Source of the DNA: Albula goreensis
Taxonomy: Eukaryota; Chordata; Actinopteri; Albuliformes; Albulidae
Reading direction: 5' to 3'
DNA length: 64,000 bases
Assembly: GCA_022829145.1 (NCBI GenBank)
Contig: CM040742.1
Location: 44,151,682 to 44,215,681 of the forward strand
Shown: positions 14,101 through 26,068 of the stretch, in pieces
How the letters are laid out: every line of letters starts with the position of its first letter
Numbering within the stretch: the stretch's first letter is position 1
Position numbers and translations under genes: made by a program
Notes under the pieces: generated by a model
Seen by the model: the letters and a program-made list of their open reading frames with translations, nothing else
What the model was told of the DNA's origin: nothing
Databases searched by the model: none

Positions 14101-17100
14101 GATTCATGTGAAGTGTCTGTAGTTCAGTACAGTAGGTTGGTTTATAGCAGTTTGGAAGGTAACCACTGCGACCACAGGGGCTGATAACTGTTCCAGTCCA
14201 CCGGTGTGAAAGCGATGCTACATGGTTTCACAATAAACACAGTGGCAGTTTCTCAACATAATACACTGCTTTCACTGTTTTACTACACACATGGGTCACT
14301 AAAACAAAGCCCTTTCATTGGGAATCCTTTCTATGAATGTCCTTAGCTAAAAACTGCACAAGTTACAATTGTGCCCGTATTGAGTGATAGCTAGTGTTCC
14401 TGCTACATTAGTTAGTATGTTTATACTAGAGAAATACACCATATCTCCTGATTTATTTAACACGTATTTGAAAATCCAGGAATTTTCTTCCTCAAAAACA
14501 AGTTGGTGATTGAATCATTACTTGATTAATCAATCCAATAACAGGTTTATGTTTAATTATTTAATTTTATTCATTTAATTTTAGTGATTCAGGCAAGTGC
14601 CCTCCAATAGTGCTTGACAGTAGCTTGTATTCATCATTAAAACCAGGAACCCCCTGGTTCTGAGTCCTTTCCCTTTAACTGTGGGGCTCACCTCGGCAGA
14701 GTGAAAGCACAGACAGGGCCTCTGGGGTACCACACTTAAGACTCTCAAAATAAAGAGTACACAGCTCTAGTGTTCAAGGAGTTCAGCCACCCTTTTCTCT
14801 CAGTCTGACCCATTGCCTGGAACAGCAGAGGCTTTCAATGGTCCTGTTGCCTAACCCATTAAAAAAAAAAAAAAAAACCATTGCTTTCCAAGAACGTCTT
14901 TTGTTGAGATCGAAGGGGAGAATGTGTCAACATTCAACAGCATTCCAGTCTCTGGGTGAGGTTGCTATTCCCTCTCGGTCCATTCCCCAGAACAAAATGG
15001 ACATCAAGCACAGCTCCATTTCATGAGCAGCAGGTTACCCCATGTGAATAAATTAAAGGTGTCGGTGTACAGCATGAAGGACAAGGTGGGTTTTCTGTAT
15101 ACGTAACAGCCCTCAGCATGAGTGTGTGTGTGTGTGTGTGTGTGTGTGTCTGTGTTTGTGTGTGTCTGTGTTTGCGCACATAAGGGGGAGTTGTCTGGTG
15201 AGTAAGACTTTCTCCCCTCTCTCTGGTGTCACAATAATGGACTTCCCCGCTGTGAATCCGTGACTCAATCTCCCCTTCATATCCTAATGCACTGCAGTCG
15301 CTCCGTCTGGTCCCTGCTTCGTCCCAGTGACTCACCCCAACCCCCCACCCCAAATGCAAGGTACCACTGTATGGGGGTTGCTCGCAGATGTGTCAATCAA
15401 GGTAGTTAGACGGCTGTTGGTGGATGTGGACCCGCACATTGGTGCGAGGCAGGGAGCCTGTTACTCCGAAGGTCTGAGTGAAAGATTACAGTCCAGAGGG
15501 ACTCCATCTGAAATGATTAGGTTCAGGTGGGGAAAAAAAAAAAATCTAAGACTTGATGCTGGGAAAGTGGGCCAGAGCAAGGCGAGGAGCAAGGACTGAT
15601 GGGAATAGTCTGAAGGGTCCTCGAAAGACACAAATAAACCCGCCGCTGCTGGTCTCCGCTTCCGAGATAAAAAAAAAAAAAAAAAAAAATGGTGTGCTTG
15701 AGGAGTTCCAATCACCGTAGCGACCTACGCGTGTCCGCCGTTTCACTTGCGGGAAAACCGTGGAGTGCCAGGCTGCGAGAGATGACGATGACAATGATGA
15801 GTCACCATGAGTGGGGTGACGGATTCTGGGGATCGATGGGCGGCCGACACGCCAGCCCCGCTTAATGATCTCATTGAACGGATCCCCTGGGCTCTTCCTG
15901 TGCCCCCCTCCCCCAAAAAAACAACCCCAGCAAACCCCTCACTGACAGGCAGACTCACCTTGAGGCTTGGCCGAGAGGCACTCCTTGGAGATGGACACCT
16001 TTCCAATGACGTCATCTCGGCTAAAAGAAGCAGGTATTTCTTCAGTCAACCTTTGTCTCTTTCGGGGTGTACGCCATACAATCGACTTAAGACAACATGA
16101 AAACATCATTCTCTTTGAGTATGCTCTATTTCATTGGAGATGAGCAAATGTGTGTTTTGTCATGTGTCTACATGGATTGTCTACATTCAGCCACTCAATG
16201 TCTGTGTAAGATGGTCTGATGTGGGCAGGTTGCATGTTTTGCAAGAGATATTGGAACAACGCAAAACAAAATACCTGCAATAACATAATATCTAACGAGT
16301 AATGTTGTGAGATCTCTTAACAACTTTAAAATAAGCTCTCAGGACATTTTCTGACAGCTTACTAAAAGGTTTTCAACTCCATTCTGCCATGGTGAAGCAC
16401 ATTTGGATTTTTAAAGTCACCCATCATGACACGGTACAATAAACTATGACAGAGAAGGTGAAAGAAGTAAACATTTACATGTCGATGTTTCTTCCAAAGA
16501 GACAAATTATTTTGGCCATGTACCTCAGGGAATCTTCATCCAAGATGGTGAAGGAGACGGTGTGGAAGGAAGGCGGGAGATGAACGTTGTATTCTTCTCC
16601 CCAGAAGGGCGACAGGGTCTTCCAAATGGTCGCTGTCCTGAGAGGAAGACGGCCGTAGCAAGCGGCCCGAGAGCGATTAGGCATGAAAAGGAACACCGAA
16701 CACTACACTGATGCAGTGTGACACAGCTTTGACCAATTTAAAAATATTCACCCCTGAGGATAACAATGTTTTTTTTTGACAGCATAAAGTGTACACATAA
16801 TTAAATTAAGTCCTTTCCCATTTGAACAGAAATCACTGTTAAATTTATTCTATTGATGTTAATTAACGGCACTTTTGTAATTGCATGTGTTTGGGGATGT
16901 TTTTTTTTCCCCTAAAGATAACCCAAGAGGAGTAATCAGTATTCTCCTGCACCCATTTTAAATTCCACATGTCATAAATGTGCCCAAAAAAAAAAAATAA
17001 AGCTGTGCTTTTTCACACCCTGATAACGGATTAACAGCCTAGACACACACAGGTTCTCCCAGAGAAAAGGGTCCTGCCTGTACACAGCTACGCTTGATTA

Positions 17101-17663
17101 ATTCAGCCAAATAACATTCAACATCCAGAAGATTTGCTTTTCGCTTTCCACATCTCAGCCATTATGTAAGGCCAGCGGACTGGGGGGGGAGAGCCGCAGT
17201 GCAGGATTTCAGAGTTGCAGACCAAATGCGGGGGTGTGGATAGTGCAACCTTTTGGCATTAAAGCCTTCCCAACCCCCACCCCTCCCCCCACCCCCTTCC
17301 AGCCGCTGCCCTCAGCGCCCGTTTTACAGGTCAAACAGTTAACCATTAATCTGAATGTGCCTTTCCCAACCGCTTTGTTTGTACAAAAAAAAAAAAAAAC
17401 TAAACGGGGGGGAAACTGCTGATTCTGGTTTTAGGTTTTATGATTTTGTCCACAGTCCTACACAGTAAAGTAACGCCCTCGAAATAGAGCACAGCTGATG
17501 CATAAGCCTCCCTGATAGCCCGGATTTACATTCAAATGATTCGACAACTGCTTCACTTTTTTGTTTGGGGGGGGTTCAACTTCTGATAGAAGTCACGACG
17601 CTCTCAAGAGCAGCAGCAGACCTATGAATTTCGAGATTAACGTGTGTTTTAATACGCTCATGA

Positions 17664-17728
<65 letters not shown>

Positions 17729-20700
17729 AAACTCAGGACCCAGGTGGATTTGCATAATGCTCTATAAACAAGCCTGGAGCCACCGACCAAATTAAGAGCC
17801 GGGGCTATACAGAGCGGCATTATCTAATTAATCAGCTGCTAAATTTATGATAATCGCCTTACTGAAAACAAAGCAGGATGAAAACGAGGTTCAATGCCAG
17901 ATCGGGAAGGTAGCTGCAGCCCCCCCATCCCACCCCCCAACCCAAAAAAAACAAAACAATGGTGCGTACTTACCTAATGATGGCCTCATTGTCAATCCGT
18001 ACAATGCAGTAGGGATCACTGCTGCCTGTGCTGCGAGAGACAAAAACATGACATCACTGTTACATGATGGCCAGGCGGGGGTTCGTCATGCCGGCAGACC
18101 TGTTCGATTTGACCACTCTGACCTTTGACCCCAATCAGAATCAGACCCAGAGAGCTCCCAGTAGATGTTTGCTGAGTGTGATAAAACTGTTTTGTAAGTT
18201 GTTTGTTTTTTTTTTGTTTTTTTTACCCAAGGGCTGTGCATGAACAAAACAGTCCAGTTGGACTTCATTGTGTATGAAGACTATATCTTCATTTGAATCT
18301 TTGGCGAAGGTAGTGTACCCAAACAAAATGCAAAATCACACAGTTCCTTCTATGTAAAATGTGACCTCTTACTGAGTTTTTCTTGCATCAGTTTGCTTGT
18401 TTGTTTGTTCAGTTCCCCCCACCCCCTCACCCCCACACTCAGCACATGGCCTCCTCTTTAATCAAATATGCAGCGTGGCCTGAGCCATCGGAAAATGGCA
18501 TTTACCGTGTCAAAGCTGGAAGCCAAAGGGCATGCCTTGCGTAGGAGCAGCGCCGGGGGAGGCCTCACAGCTCGACGGTTCAAAAGAACTTCCATGCGTT
18601 CTGGCGGCCCGCAGAACCGGGCCGGGACTCCACATTCGGCGCTACCCTTTGAGGCCGTGCCATTGATCCCGCCCGGCCTGTTCTCTTCGAGCCTGGCCCC
18701 CGCCACCCACACAGTCTAGCGAACGCACGTGACCCGTTTCACACAGATTTTCCACTCCTCGCTCCAGGCCCAGCATCCACAACCCACTGGTCCTACGCGT
18801 GACTCAGTTGTTGTTTTTAAGTCAGGGGGGATAGTCTAAATTGGAAATAAGCCGCTGGGGGTGGGGGGGGGGGGGCTATTCAGGCCTGGCACTCAGCCCA
18901 CTCTCTTAGCAAGAGGGAATTCCCAAATTATAACAACATGTGGTCATCTCAGTGATGTCAGTGGAGCCTCTTATTATGAAAGATATTCCTATGGGCTCCA
19001 CATATAAATAGCATCATTTACTTACTTGGCATGATTAAATATCAAATTAATCCTGAAAACTTTTTGTATCCTTATATTCATTTTTTTCTTATCAGTGACA
19101 CCCTAAGTATATAAAAAGTATATTTAAAAATATCAATAGGATTACATGTTCTTTTATTACATTACCAATTTACAGAATATTTACAGAAGCAGTTCTGGTC
19201 AGGTACCTTGATACTTGATATAACATGGATTAATATAACATGGATTGAGACTGTATATAACATGGATTAATATAACATGGATTGATACTGGACATAACAT
19301 GGATTAATATAACATGGATTGAGACTGTATATAACATGACTCCAGCCTCCTAACCATGAATGCAACACAAGCACTCTCCGTGAGACCAAGACATATTAAG
19401 ATGATGAGCAACACAAAGTTTACAGTTTTAGATGTAAATATTGCTGGCTCTTTATAAGTTTAAAAAAATTGCTCCCTAAGGTTCCTGCGTAAGGTAAATT
19501 AGGCAAACAGACAGTTTCAGATTTCTTTTCTCACTAAAACAATGCGTGTAAAAAAGATCTGAGAACTTCCAAAGACCCAGACGTGCAAAATCATAAGGAA
19601 GGTTATCGAGTGGAATTTTTTTATTTTTTTGCCATCAAGGAAGTCCACATTTCCTTTATGAATTCCAGTTCTACATTTTATCAAGAACGGAAAGCCTGTC
19701 ACAACACAGTGTCATGAGCTGGGAGCTGTGCGAACAGGCCTGTTTAAACCCCAAGGATAAAAACTGTCGTAAATTGTAAACAAGGTCGGGTTCTGTCAGG
19801 AAGGTTATGGATACAAGGACATCACCACCGTAACAATCTGTTCGTTTTTTCGTCCATGCCAAAGAGACGATGTGAAGGCAAATGTTGACAGGGACGGCTG
19901 AATGTGCGGAGACTGACAGCGAATCTGCCAAGCAAGTTGGCCAAGAACTGCTTCAGTCCTGAATCGTCTTTTTCAATAATTCCTCGTAAACAAACAGCGT
20001 TGAGTAAATCGTTTAATTTTCACACTTTATCACAAACTTATGTTATGATTGTTTAGTTGATCGAATGATATTAGGGTGGAGTATACAGATAAGTGTGAAA
20101 CGTGTTTACAGTGCCTTCATCATGGTTTTACTCTGGAAGCCTAAATAACAGTGGAAGCATAAGAACCCTTCTCCGGTACAAACACCTGCAAACAGTGATG
20201 CTGACGATTTAAAACTCACGGTTACACCAACCCACTTATTCCAGATAAATTCAAGAACACCGTGAGTGCCAGTTTTCCTTTTGTGCTATCACCATTACGT
20301 ACATCTGTCTTTTGCGGAGAGGTTTGATGCTCCCAAGCAGAGCCCTAAAACACTCTGTCGCAGTTGCCGGCCTCGCCAACCCTTGCCCTCCCCCGGCTAC
20401 AGCATCTTACAGTAAAATGCAATGAGCCCCCTTGAATCGTCCTTAGCGGACAAGAGGACATAGAGTTTGTGTGGCATGGCTGTGGCATTCGTTGTAGGAG
20501 TGCATGTTATTTTTCAACGCGTCATTTACTTCAAATGATTTATATAAAGAACATTATGTTGTGTTTGGTGGAACGCACCTGGCTGTTAAAATTAGTTTTG
20601 CTATTGAATTTGTATGCATGACGCATCCAACCCAATTTAATTCCAGTGTTTAAAGTGAGAAGACTACATAGCACTGTAAAACTCCCAATATTTTATTTTT

Positions 20701-23700
20701 TGACCTTTTAATCAAAAAGTCCTTAGAACAAAAGTATCTCATTTTTGCATTAAAAATAACCACTGAGTAGATGACAGGTACATGAATTATATATATTTAA
20801 ACAAATAAACAATGCATGCTAAATAGTAAACAATGCATGCTAAAATGCTATCTACTCATCACTGTTCATTGTGCACATTGTCCTGGCACTTCGTATTTGT
20901 TGGTCTTTCATAAGAAGATATTACTATGTAATGAGTGGAATCCATTCAGCCCACCTAGGCTTGCTGCCGGTTTGAATTGTACATTCATGTAATGTACACT
21001 TTCCACCATTACTTTTCACTGTTGATCTTCTGTAGGCGAGGTCACAACGCAATGTAGGTAATTACCGACAATTGATTTCTTCTTCCTCAAGTACGGTAAT
21101 ATACATTCTATTAAGTAAATACATTTATCTATAAGAGCCAGAGTATAATACTGAGTCACTTTTTAGTGAGAGCGTGTACCATAGATTGTCCATGGGTTGA
21201 TTTGTTTTTGAATGGATATTTTAATAAAACAATAAAGAGGAATGAGGGGGCAAATCCTATCCGCCAGTATGCAAGGTGTTACATCAATAACTGGCCGACT
21301 TTTTGAGAAGCCACTACTGAGACGTTTATCAAATCTTTTTTTTTCCCCCCAAACAACCGAATGAGACTAATGATGATTCATTCCTGCCTGTTGTTATCGC
21401 TGTAATGGGAACTCCTGCGGCTGCGGGAATCAGGTGCGACATCAAATACCGCCGAGCATTTGTCAGTTTAACCACGTCTTAGTTCGCGCGCCACCTGCAA
21501 CACGGCGATAGCGGCGAATTATGAGTCACGCCGGGAGGATATTTTTATTTCCCCGGTCCAATCAGCCAGGAGGTCTCCACGATGATCGCGCTCGTGTGAT
21601 CTTTCCACTACATGTGTAATGCATGTCCCGTCGATTTAAAATAACAGTTTTCCGTTGATGGTTTTTCGGTAGTTAGCGACCAGAGGTCAACCAACTTCTG
21701 TGAGATGTAAGTAAGGCACGTGATCGGACCTAAATGTTTACCTTTTCAAGTGGGCGTGGCACTCATCTCTGACATTTCGCAATCACTAGAAATTCTCTGT
21801 TTTGTGGTTCCAGTAATGTAGTGTTTAAAATCGACCAAATAAACAATAAAATATTTACTAAATACGTCTAATAAATTCTATACACATACATACATACATA
21901 CATACATACATACATACATACATACATACATACATACATACATACATACATACATACATACATACATACATACATACGCATTCCTGAATCAGTATTAACA
22001 TGTTGTTTGAGTATTAGCCCTGTTTTATTCTGCTTTGTATTCAGCTTCTCTATTGCCTTCCAAATAATGTCATAAAACGATTACAATGAAAAAGAAGCCA
22101 TTCTACAATTGATCACGAACACCTCCTACACCCCTCAAAGAACGGGAGGAATTCCTGCTTGAAGAGTGGTCCACTATCCCACTACACACAGTTCAGAAAC
22201 TGAATGACAGTATTCCATGAAAAAAGAGTAAAGCTGTTCTGAAGGTGAAGCATGGCCCTCCTTATTAGATACTTCATATTGATATATTGTTAGGTGTTCC
22301 TGTTATTTTGTCCAACAACTGTATATCGATGTGCATGTTTAACTAAATTTATTAACAGATTATTTCACTTGGCAATCACTCCACTAGCGCTGCACTCTAA
22401 GAGAAGACACTGACAGCGTTGAATAAACAGACTGAGCGAGATCTGTGACGCAAAGTTCCAGCGGTGTTGTAAGGAAACACCTGGGTTCCGTCTGACAGTG
22501 TGGTGTCGGCATGCTGGCGGGGTGACAGCGCAAACTCTTAACGCACAACCCATGCCCTAGTAAAGGCTTGCTGGCGTCCAGACGAGCCCCTCCGTCTCAG
22601 CGTGAGCGAAGTGGAAAACGAGTGTGCCATCTCGATGTGCTGACTACGTCGGTCTCAAGTCTCATTACCGGCTTCACCAGGCCGAGAGGAAGCCAGGCTA
22701 ACTTTACAAGCTTTGTTTTTCTTCTGTGTCATCCATACGCCTGTTGCGGTTCGCTTCTGTTTTGGTTTCAATAAATCATCGCGTCCTTTTCTGAGGGCAA
22801 AAACATTCATCATTCAGATGTGAGACAAACCTTAAACCTGATCATGTCTGGTTCTCTGGAAATCAATACAAAAATAATAATGAACAAGAACTGAAGTGTG
22901 ACATATAGAACAGGAAATTCAATGATTGCAGTTCGAGATAGAAGATATGATAACAGACAGTCATAGCAGTCGTTATTAGTAAAGAAAACACAATGCCTCC
23001 TTTGTCCCTCTTTGAAATTTGATTCCTGAAAATTGGATGATGTTCATAACTTCTAGTGCTAAAAATGGCTCTCTTGATAAGCACCAAAGCACAATCCAAA
23101 ATTGGCCCTGAGAACAATTGGAAATGATTTTAATGCCAAACTTTCCCTGTATGTATATTTGGCATTCATATATTTCACTTCAGCTGTGTTCTCCAGCACA
23201 GTTTGGCAAGTTCAGCGGTCACGTAAATTATCGCGCCAAACTGCTCCTGCCGCTCATCATCTTCATCAGTCACACAGATGATGCTTTTATCCAAAGTGAC
23301 TTATGGTTGATTCAGCGAACCAAGGGGAGCAATGGGTTTGAGGGCCCAACAGCAATGGTGTTCTTGTTGTGGCTGGACTGGGGCTTGAACCACCAACCTC
23401 AGGGGTCCCAGTCACATACCGTAGCCACTAGACTACAGATAAAAGCATACGATTCTAATTAAGCTGTAAATAGAATTTAAGGACAAATTTTGATTGAATA
23501 CTGCCACTGCATAATTGCACAAAGACCTGGCCATACTTATCAGACTATTATATTATCCTATGAGACTAAATAAGGGCTCACCCTGATGTACTGTCACTCC
23601 TCCCTAAATTCCCAGCATGCACTTTGCTAATGAAGCAATGGTCTGATGAGTCACCATTCAAACTGCCAACCAACCAAATTCATCGTCTGAAATCTGATGC

Positions 23701-26068
23701 AACCAATCAGATGGCAGGAACCATATGCCAGAAAAAAATAAGCTACCCAGCTGCTCCATCACATTTTTAGCATCTGGAGTTGAGATCAAAAGCCATTGAT
23801 ATACAGTGGCAGTCACACAAAAGGCACAAGTCACAACTTTCACTACCAGGGATCCAAATTAGCCATGGAAGCTATGGAACTACTTTAATTTTCCCCTATT
23901 GCTCATTATAGTTCTTCTACTGAAGTGTGGATTTCCTTTCTCACTCAATATTAATATAGACAACACTCTTCTAATGGTAGGCAACAGTGTGTTTATGCTC
24001 ATTCTGATGGAGTATGTCAAACGGCACAAGCATTTGTGACGTTGTGCTATTTCTTCTAAAGGCACGGAATGGGCCATGCATATAGCGTTTGAGTCCTTGG
24101 GGCCAGATAAACAAAACCACTTTCTTTTTATGAAATCCCATAAAACTTGTCATGACAATGTTTGCAAAATTCATAAGTAACAATGTATGTGCAGTTCTTG
24201 AATTTAACTTTGTTATGTAAAAACCATTGACCATTAAACAAACATCCACAAGAATGTTTCCTATGAATATAAACTTATGTTTTTCCCCTAATTTAGCACT
24301 TAGGACATTTATTTGAAAAATCTCAAGAACCTGACATGAATCAAGGCCCTGAATATTTTCAGACATGGGGTCACTGAAGACAAGTAACACCATATCAACC
24401 ATAGTCACCATTTCTGTGTCACCATTACCACAAATAAATTGCTTCTACGTCTGCAAAAGCAAACGTTAAGCAAGAAATTCTACAGATATTTTATACACTG
24501 CTTTTTGTGCCTCTCAACTTGATGTCCGGGTCTTCTAACTGATTCCCATGGTTTCCTCAAATACTACAATGCTGATGGACGCAGCTCGGACTCTCGTTTC
24601 TCTCTTGCGGCTCTCAGGCGTCGGTTTCTCTCTCTGATGCTTACGTCCTCCTCTGCTCTTTCCACACCACTTCAGACCTAACTTCCCAAACACGAGTGCG
24701 TATTGGTTCCAGCTCCTTCATGTCACCCTGTGACTTCCACATCGCTGTGTGTCTGCAGTGCTGCTGCCCTCTTATTACACATAAGACCCCTGAGCCAAGC
24801 TCCCCTCCAGTTACTGACTCTCTTCTCAGCTCTCCTTTGACTGAATATTTCCATTTCCTCTCGAGCAACAGACGGTCATTTACATCAGCTTATTTTAATT
24901 CTTTGTTTCATCATTTGTATTATTCATGACTGTGATTCAGTTTTTCTGTCTATCCTGCCTTTTGTTACCCGTCCACATAATAAAGAATTAGAGGCTTAAC
25001 TTGTGTTGTGCTGTAGTTCCCTTTAATTGGTTCCTTCTGGTTACTTGAACTCATATCAAAACCATTATTCTTGCTTGCTCACCACTATGATATCTGTTCT
25101 GCTTTCTCATAAAGCTAAAATAGCATTTATATACCTTCTCTTCCAATCAGCCTACTTTCCGCTGACATGCTGTCCTTACTCTTTTGTTCTGAAATGTCAA
25201 TTTACCTTCTCCTACTCATCAAGAGCAAAATGAGCTTGTTTCCAAAATATAAAGTGCACAGTCTGTTATCATCATTTCATTATCTGTGATATCCCTAAGA
25301 GACACGCCCCCTCATTCTACAGATCCCTGTTTTTTTAATTTTCTGATGTTCTCTTCACATTTCATCCCATGTTTTCAAATGACTTCACTGGACTTGTATT
25401 GCAACATTTCCAATGGCCCCGAAAACGCTTCCTTCGACAGGCTCTATCACTGTTTCAACCTGAAATCGATCCATACAGACTGCTTCTTATGTGAACATCG
25501 ATTTCATTAAATGTTGACTTTTATTAATGAAGAAATGTGTTAGACTTACGCACAAAACGCGTTTATTGTCACTTACTACGCACAATATATAACGTGGTGT
25601 TGAATATCAGTACAAGTGGCGTGCATGTGTTGATATCGCACGGAGGTGTTCCATTGATTGTCTGAGGTCATTATCTACAGGTTTTCATCGTGATGAATGT
25701 ATGTCACGGCTCCTGAATTACGGGAATGTAAAATGTAAATTGCGCTAAGTAACATCTACATCGAACTACTCGCTGTACATTTCAGGATTAAGTTTCGGTG
25801 GACTTCAACCTAATCCTAATCAAAACCTTTTTAATTAAAGCAAATGCGCTGAGGCTTTGTCAAGACTGTGTTTCAAAGGGTACTGCGTGATAGCTTTTTC
25901 TCACAAGGTACAAAACCGAAAAAAACCAATGAGTTAAAGTACAATTCCCAACACTCTGGACCCATAAGACCTAAAAATACAAAAAAACCCAGTAGATACT
26001 CACATGTCCTTAACAGGTAAATTCTTCGCTTCAACAATTCTGATAAACAAAGTACTTCTCTTTGCCAT
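169..26068 (-). CDS. rasa4: Ras GTPase-activating protein 4 (CAPRI), 5' part, exons 1-10
   Basis: Ca2+-regulated GAP that switches off Ras at the plasma membrane. Ten coding exons fit in frame: 26004-26068, 17974-18030, 16524-16637, 15959-16020, 9607-9739, 8010-8091, 6497-6631, 5807-5898, 1612-1729 and 169-322, all with GT/AG borders. They encode about 337 residues. The start MAKRSTLFIRIVEAKNLPVK matches the family N-terminus. C2A (about 5-105) keeps all five Ca2+-ligand Asp (D21, D27, D74, D76, D82), and so does C2B (about 133-245: D150, D156, D204, D206, D212). Exon 10 (SRQEVATNLVKLFLGQGLAK) begins the stretch leading into the RasGAP domain. The GAP, PH and BTK parts lie beyond the left edge. 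Motifs such as VKKSCYPRWNESFEFEL and LRDETVLPSSHYQPLV fit RASA4 better than the paralogue RASAL1. Intron 1 is about 8 kb. Family assignment is firm; the exact paralogue is very likely. Confidence 0.93.
634..689. repeat. perfect 18-bp inverted repeat
   Basis: Arm 634-651 (AACACTAACAGTGTACAT) is the exact reverse complement of arm 672-689, with a 20-base spacer. The AACACT/AGTGTTAA words recur near 59190 and 30470, so this may be part of a short dispersed element. It lies in rasa4 intron 9, about 80 bases from the G-rich minisatellite. Confidence 0.85.
771..1580. repeat. G-rich 12-bp minisatellite in rasa4 intron 9
   Basis: About 0.8 kb of a 12-base unit GGGGAAGGGGCA alternating with GAGGAAGGGGCA, with occasional one- to three-base indels. 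The plus strand is nearly all G and A with regular G4 runs, and the rasa4 pre-mRNA strand is nearly all C and U. Because 12 is a multiple of three and the unit has no stops, long spurious Gly/Arg/Gln and Pro/Leu frames open on both strands; they are not genes. Confidence 0.97.
1735..2600. repeat. teleost dispersed repeat region (retroelement-like tail)
   Basis: Starts with AGGCAAGTTTATTTATATAG and CAAAGTGCTTTACA, words I know from a very common fish interspersed repeat. The right end has AAAAGTGCTCTACAAATAAA followed by ATT repeats, typical of retroelement 3' tails. No coding capacity. The class and true borders are uncertain, and it may be two elements. Confidence 0.5.
2606..2631. repeat. 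(ATT)n microsatellite
   Basis: Pure ATT repeat directly after the retroelement-like tail, which probably seeded it. Confidence 0.9.
3861..3891. repeat. (GA)n microsatellite
   Basis: AGAG run of about 30 bases in rasa4 intron 8. Confidence 0.9.
4556..4712. repeat. degenerate short tandem repeat (CTTCCAGAACTTTCTGCTAG type)
   Basis: Six or so imperfect copies of a roughly 25-30 base unit built on GGCCTTCCAGAACTTTCTGC. They create an open plus-strand frame by periodicity only. No protein family is recognised. Confidence 0.6.
5490..5600 (-). repeat. SINE head fragment (tRNA-derived)
   Basis: On the minus strand GAGGTTGCAGGTTTGATTCC carries a pol III B-box (GGTTTGATTCC, 5547-5558), as in fish tRNA-derived SINEs. 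The body is not clear, so this is probably a truncated copy. Confidence 0.45.
5899..6496 (-). other. rasa4 intron 7
   Basis: About 0.6 kb, AT-rich, no recognisable element except a short G run near 6463. Confidence 0.85.
6632..8009 (-). other. rasa4 intron 6
   Basis: About 1.4 kb. The stretch 7290-7450 (TCCAGGTTCCAAGG ... CACCACCTGATTTCAATAATC) resembles an old fish interspersed repeat. Nothing coding is seen. Confidence 0.75.
8285..8506 (-). mobile_element. tRNA-derived SINE, copy A
   Basis: Read on the minus strand, the head CTGTAGTCTAGAGGCTAAGG (A-box-like) and GGTTGAAGCCC (B-box-like) is followed by a body ending in CTGTAAGTCGCTTTGG and ATAAAAGCATCAGCTAAATG, a signature shared by many fish SINEs. 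The copy at 23271-23443 is clearly related. Non-coding and non-autonomous. Confidence 0.75.
9066..9095. repeat. short (GGGTGA)n array
   Basis: Four to five GGGTGA-like units next to G runs. The unit is not the vertebrate telomere repeat TTAGGG. Simple sequence in rasa4 intron 5. Confidence 0.7.
9779..9866. repeat. imperfect (CA)n microsatellite
   Basis: CA-rich run with CTCA interruptions about 40 bases upstream of rasa4 exon 5 in gene orientation. Long His/Thr frames across it are artefacts. Confidence 0.9.
11074..11104. repeat. (ATT)n microsatellite
   Basis: About ten pure ATT units in rasa4 intron 4. Confidence 0.9.
13318..13501. mobile_element. hAT-like MITE, eroded
   Basis: Ends resemble inverted repeats: TATGGGGCGTCACCAGACCC on the left and the reverse complement of GTCTAGCAACACCCCTATG on the right, a pattern seen in fish hAT-type MITEs. 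No coding frame, and no clear target duplication. Borders are approximate. Confidence 0.5.
13685..13930. repeat. old SINE-like dispersed repeat (copy A)
   Basis: TTTAAATTTGTACCCGATTT followed by CCCCTTTTTTCCCC matches the start of a widespread fish repeat (CCCCTTTTTCTCCCAATTT type). Sequence near 46365-46650 belongs to the same family. Frames inside it are not genes. Confidence 0.5.
15119..15177. repeat. (GT)n microsatellite
   Basis: GT run with a few CT interruptions in rasa4 intron 4. Confidence 0.9.
16021..16523 (-). other. rasa4 intron 3
   Basis: About 0.5 kb; no distinctive element seen. Confidence 0.85.
16638..17973 (-). other. rasa4 intron 2
   Basis: About 1.3 kb with a long GT microsatellite and several homopolymer runs. 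No exon recognised. Confidence 0.85.
17666..17727. repeat. (GT)n microsatellite, about 31 units
   Basis: Uninterrupted GT run in rasa4 intron 2; likely length-polymorphic. Confidence 0.97.
18460..18730. other. CpG-rich block in rasa4 intron 1
   Basis: Unlike its AT-rich surroundings, this stretch has many CpG and GGCC words and stays open in frames on both strands. The predicted peptides match nothing I recognise. It could be an intronic regulatory element or alternative first exon; both are guesses. Confidence 0.4.
19219..19339. repeat. 37-bp tandem repeat, 3.3 copies
   Basis: Units at 19219-19255, 19256-19292 and 19293-19329 plus a partial copy, built on TATAACATGGATTAATATAA and CATGGATTGAGACTG. 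Each unit contains the word ATAACATGGATT twice, so it grew from a shorter repeat. AT-rich, non-coding. Confidence 0.92.
21884..21977. repeat. (ATAC)n microsatellite
   Basis: More than 20 nearly perfect ATAC units in rasa4 intron 1. Confidence 0.97.
23271..23443 (-). mobile_element. tRNA-derived SINE, copy B
   Basis: Same family and orientation as 8285-8506: minus-strand head CTGTAGTCTAGTGGCTACGG and B-box GGTTCAAGCCC, body ending at ATAAAAGCATCATC. It has an internal deletion relative to copy A. Confidence 0.75.

Larger units (their letters stand above)
9740..15958 (-). other. rasa4 intron 4
   Basis: About 6.2 kb. Holds a CA repeat, an ATT microsatellite, a MITE-like element near 13320-13500, an old SINE-like repeat (13685-13930), a GT repeat and poly(A) runs near 14858 and 15668. 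No exon or nested gene recognised on either strand. Confidence 0.8.
18031..26003 (-). other. rasa4 intron 1
   Basis: About 8 kb between exon 1 and exon 2. Holds a CpG-rich block (18460-18730), a 37-bp tandem repeat, a more CpG-rich stretch around 21400-21700, an ATAC microsatellite and a SINE. The short frames across it match no family I recognise. Confidence 0.75.

Noticed and set aside
18458-18719. Overlapping frames of about 84 codons on both strands in a CpG-rich block
   Set aside because: Low stop frequency from GC content; no recognisable protein. Kept only as a composition feature.
21884-21977. Possible CRISPR-like or satellite array
   Set aside because: It is a plain ATAC microsatellite with no spacers.
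169-26068. Assignment to rasal1 instead of rasa4
   Set aside because: C2 motifs (VKKSCYPRWNESFEFEL, TEVDPDEEVQGEIHL) and the LRDETVLPSSHYQPLV segment follow RASA4; the uroplakin neighbours also match the RASA4 locus.
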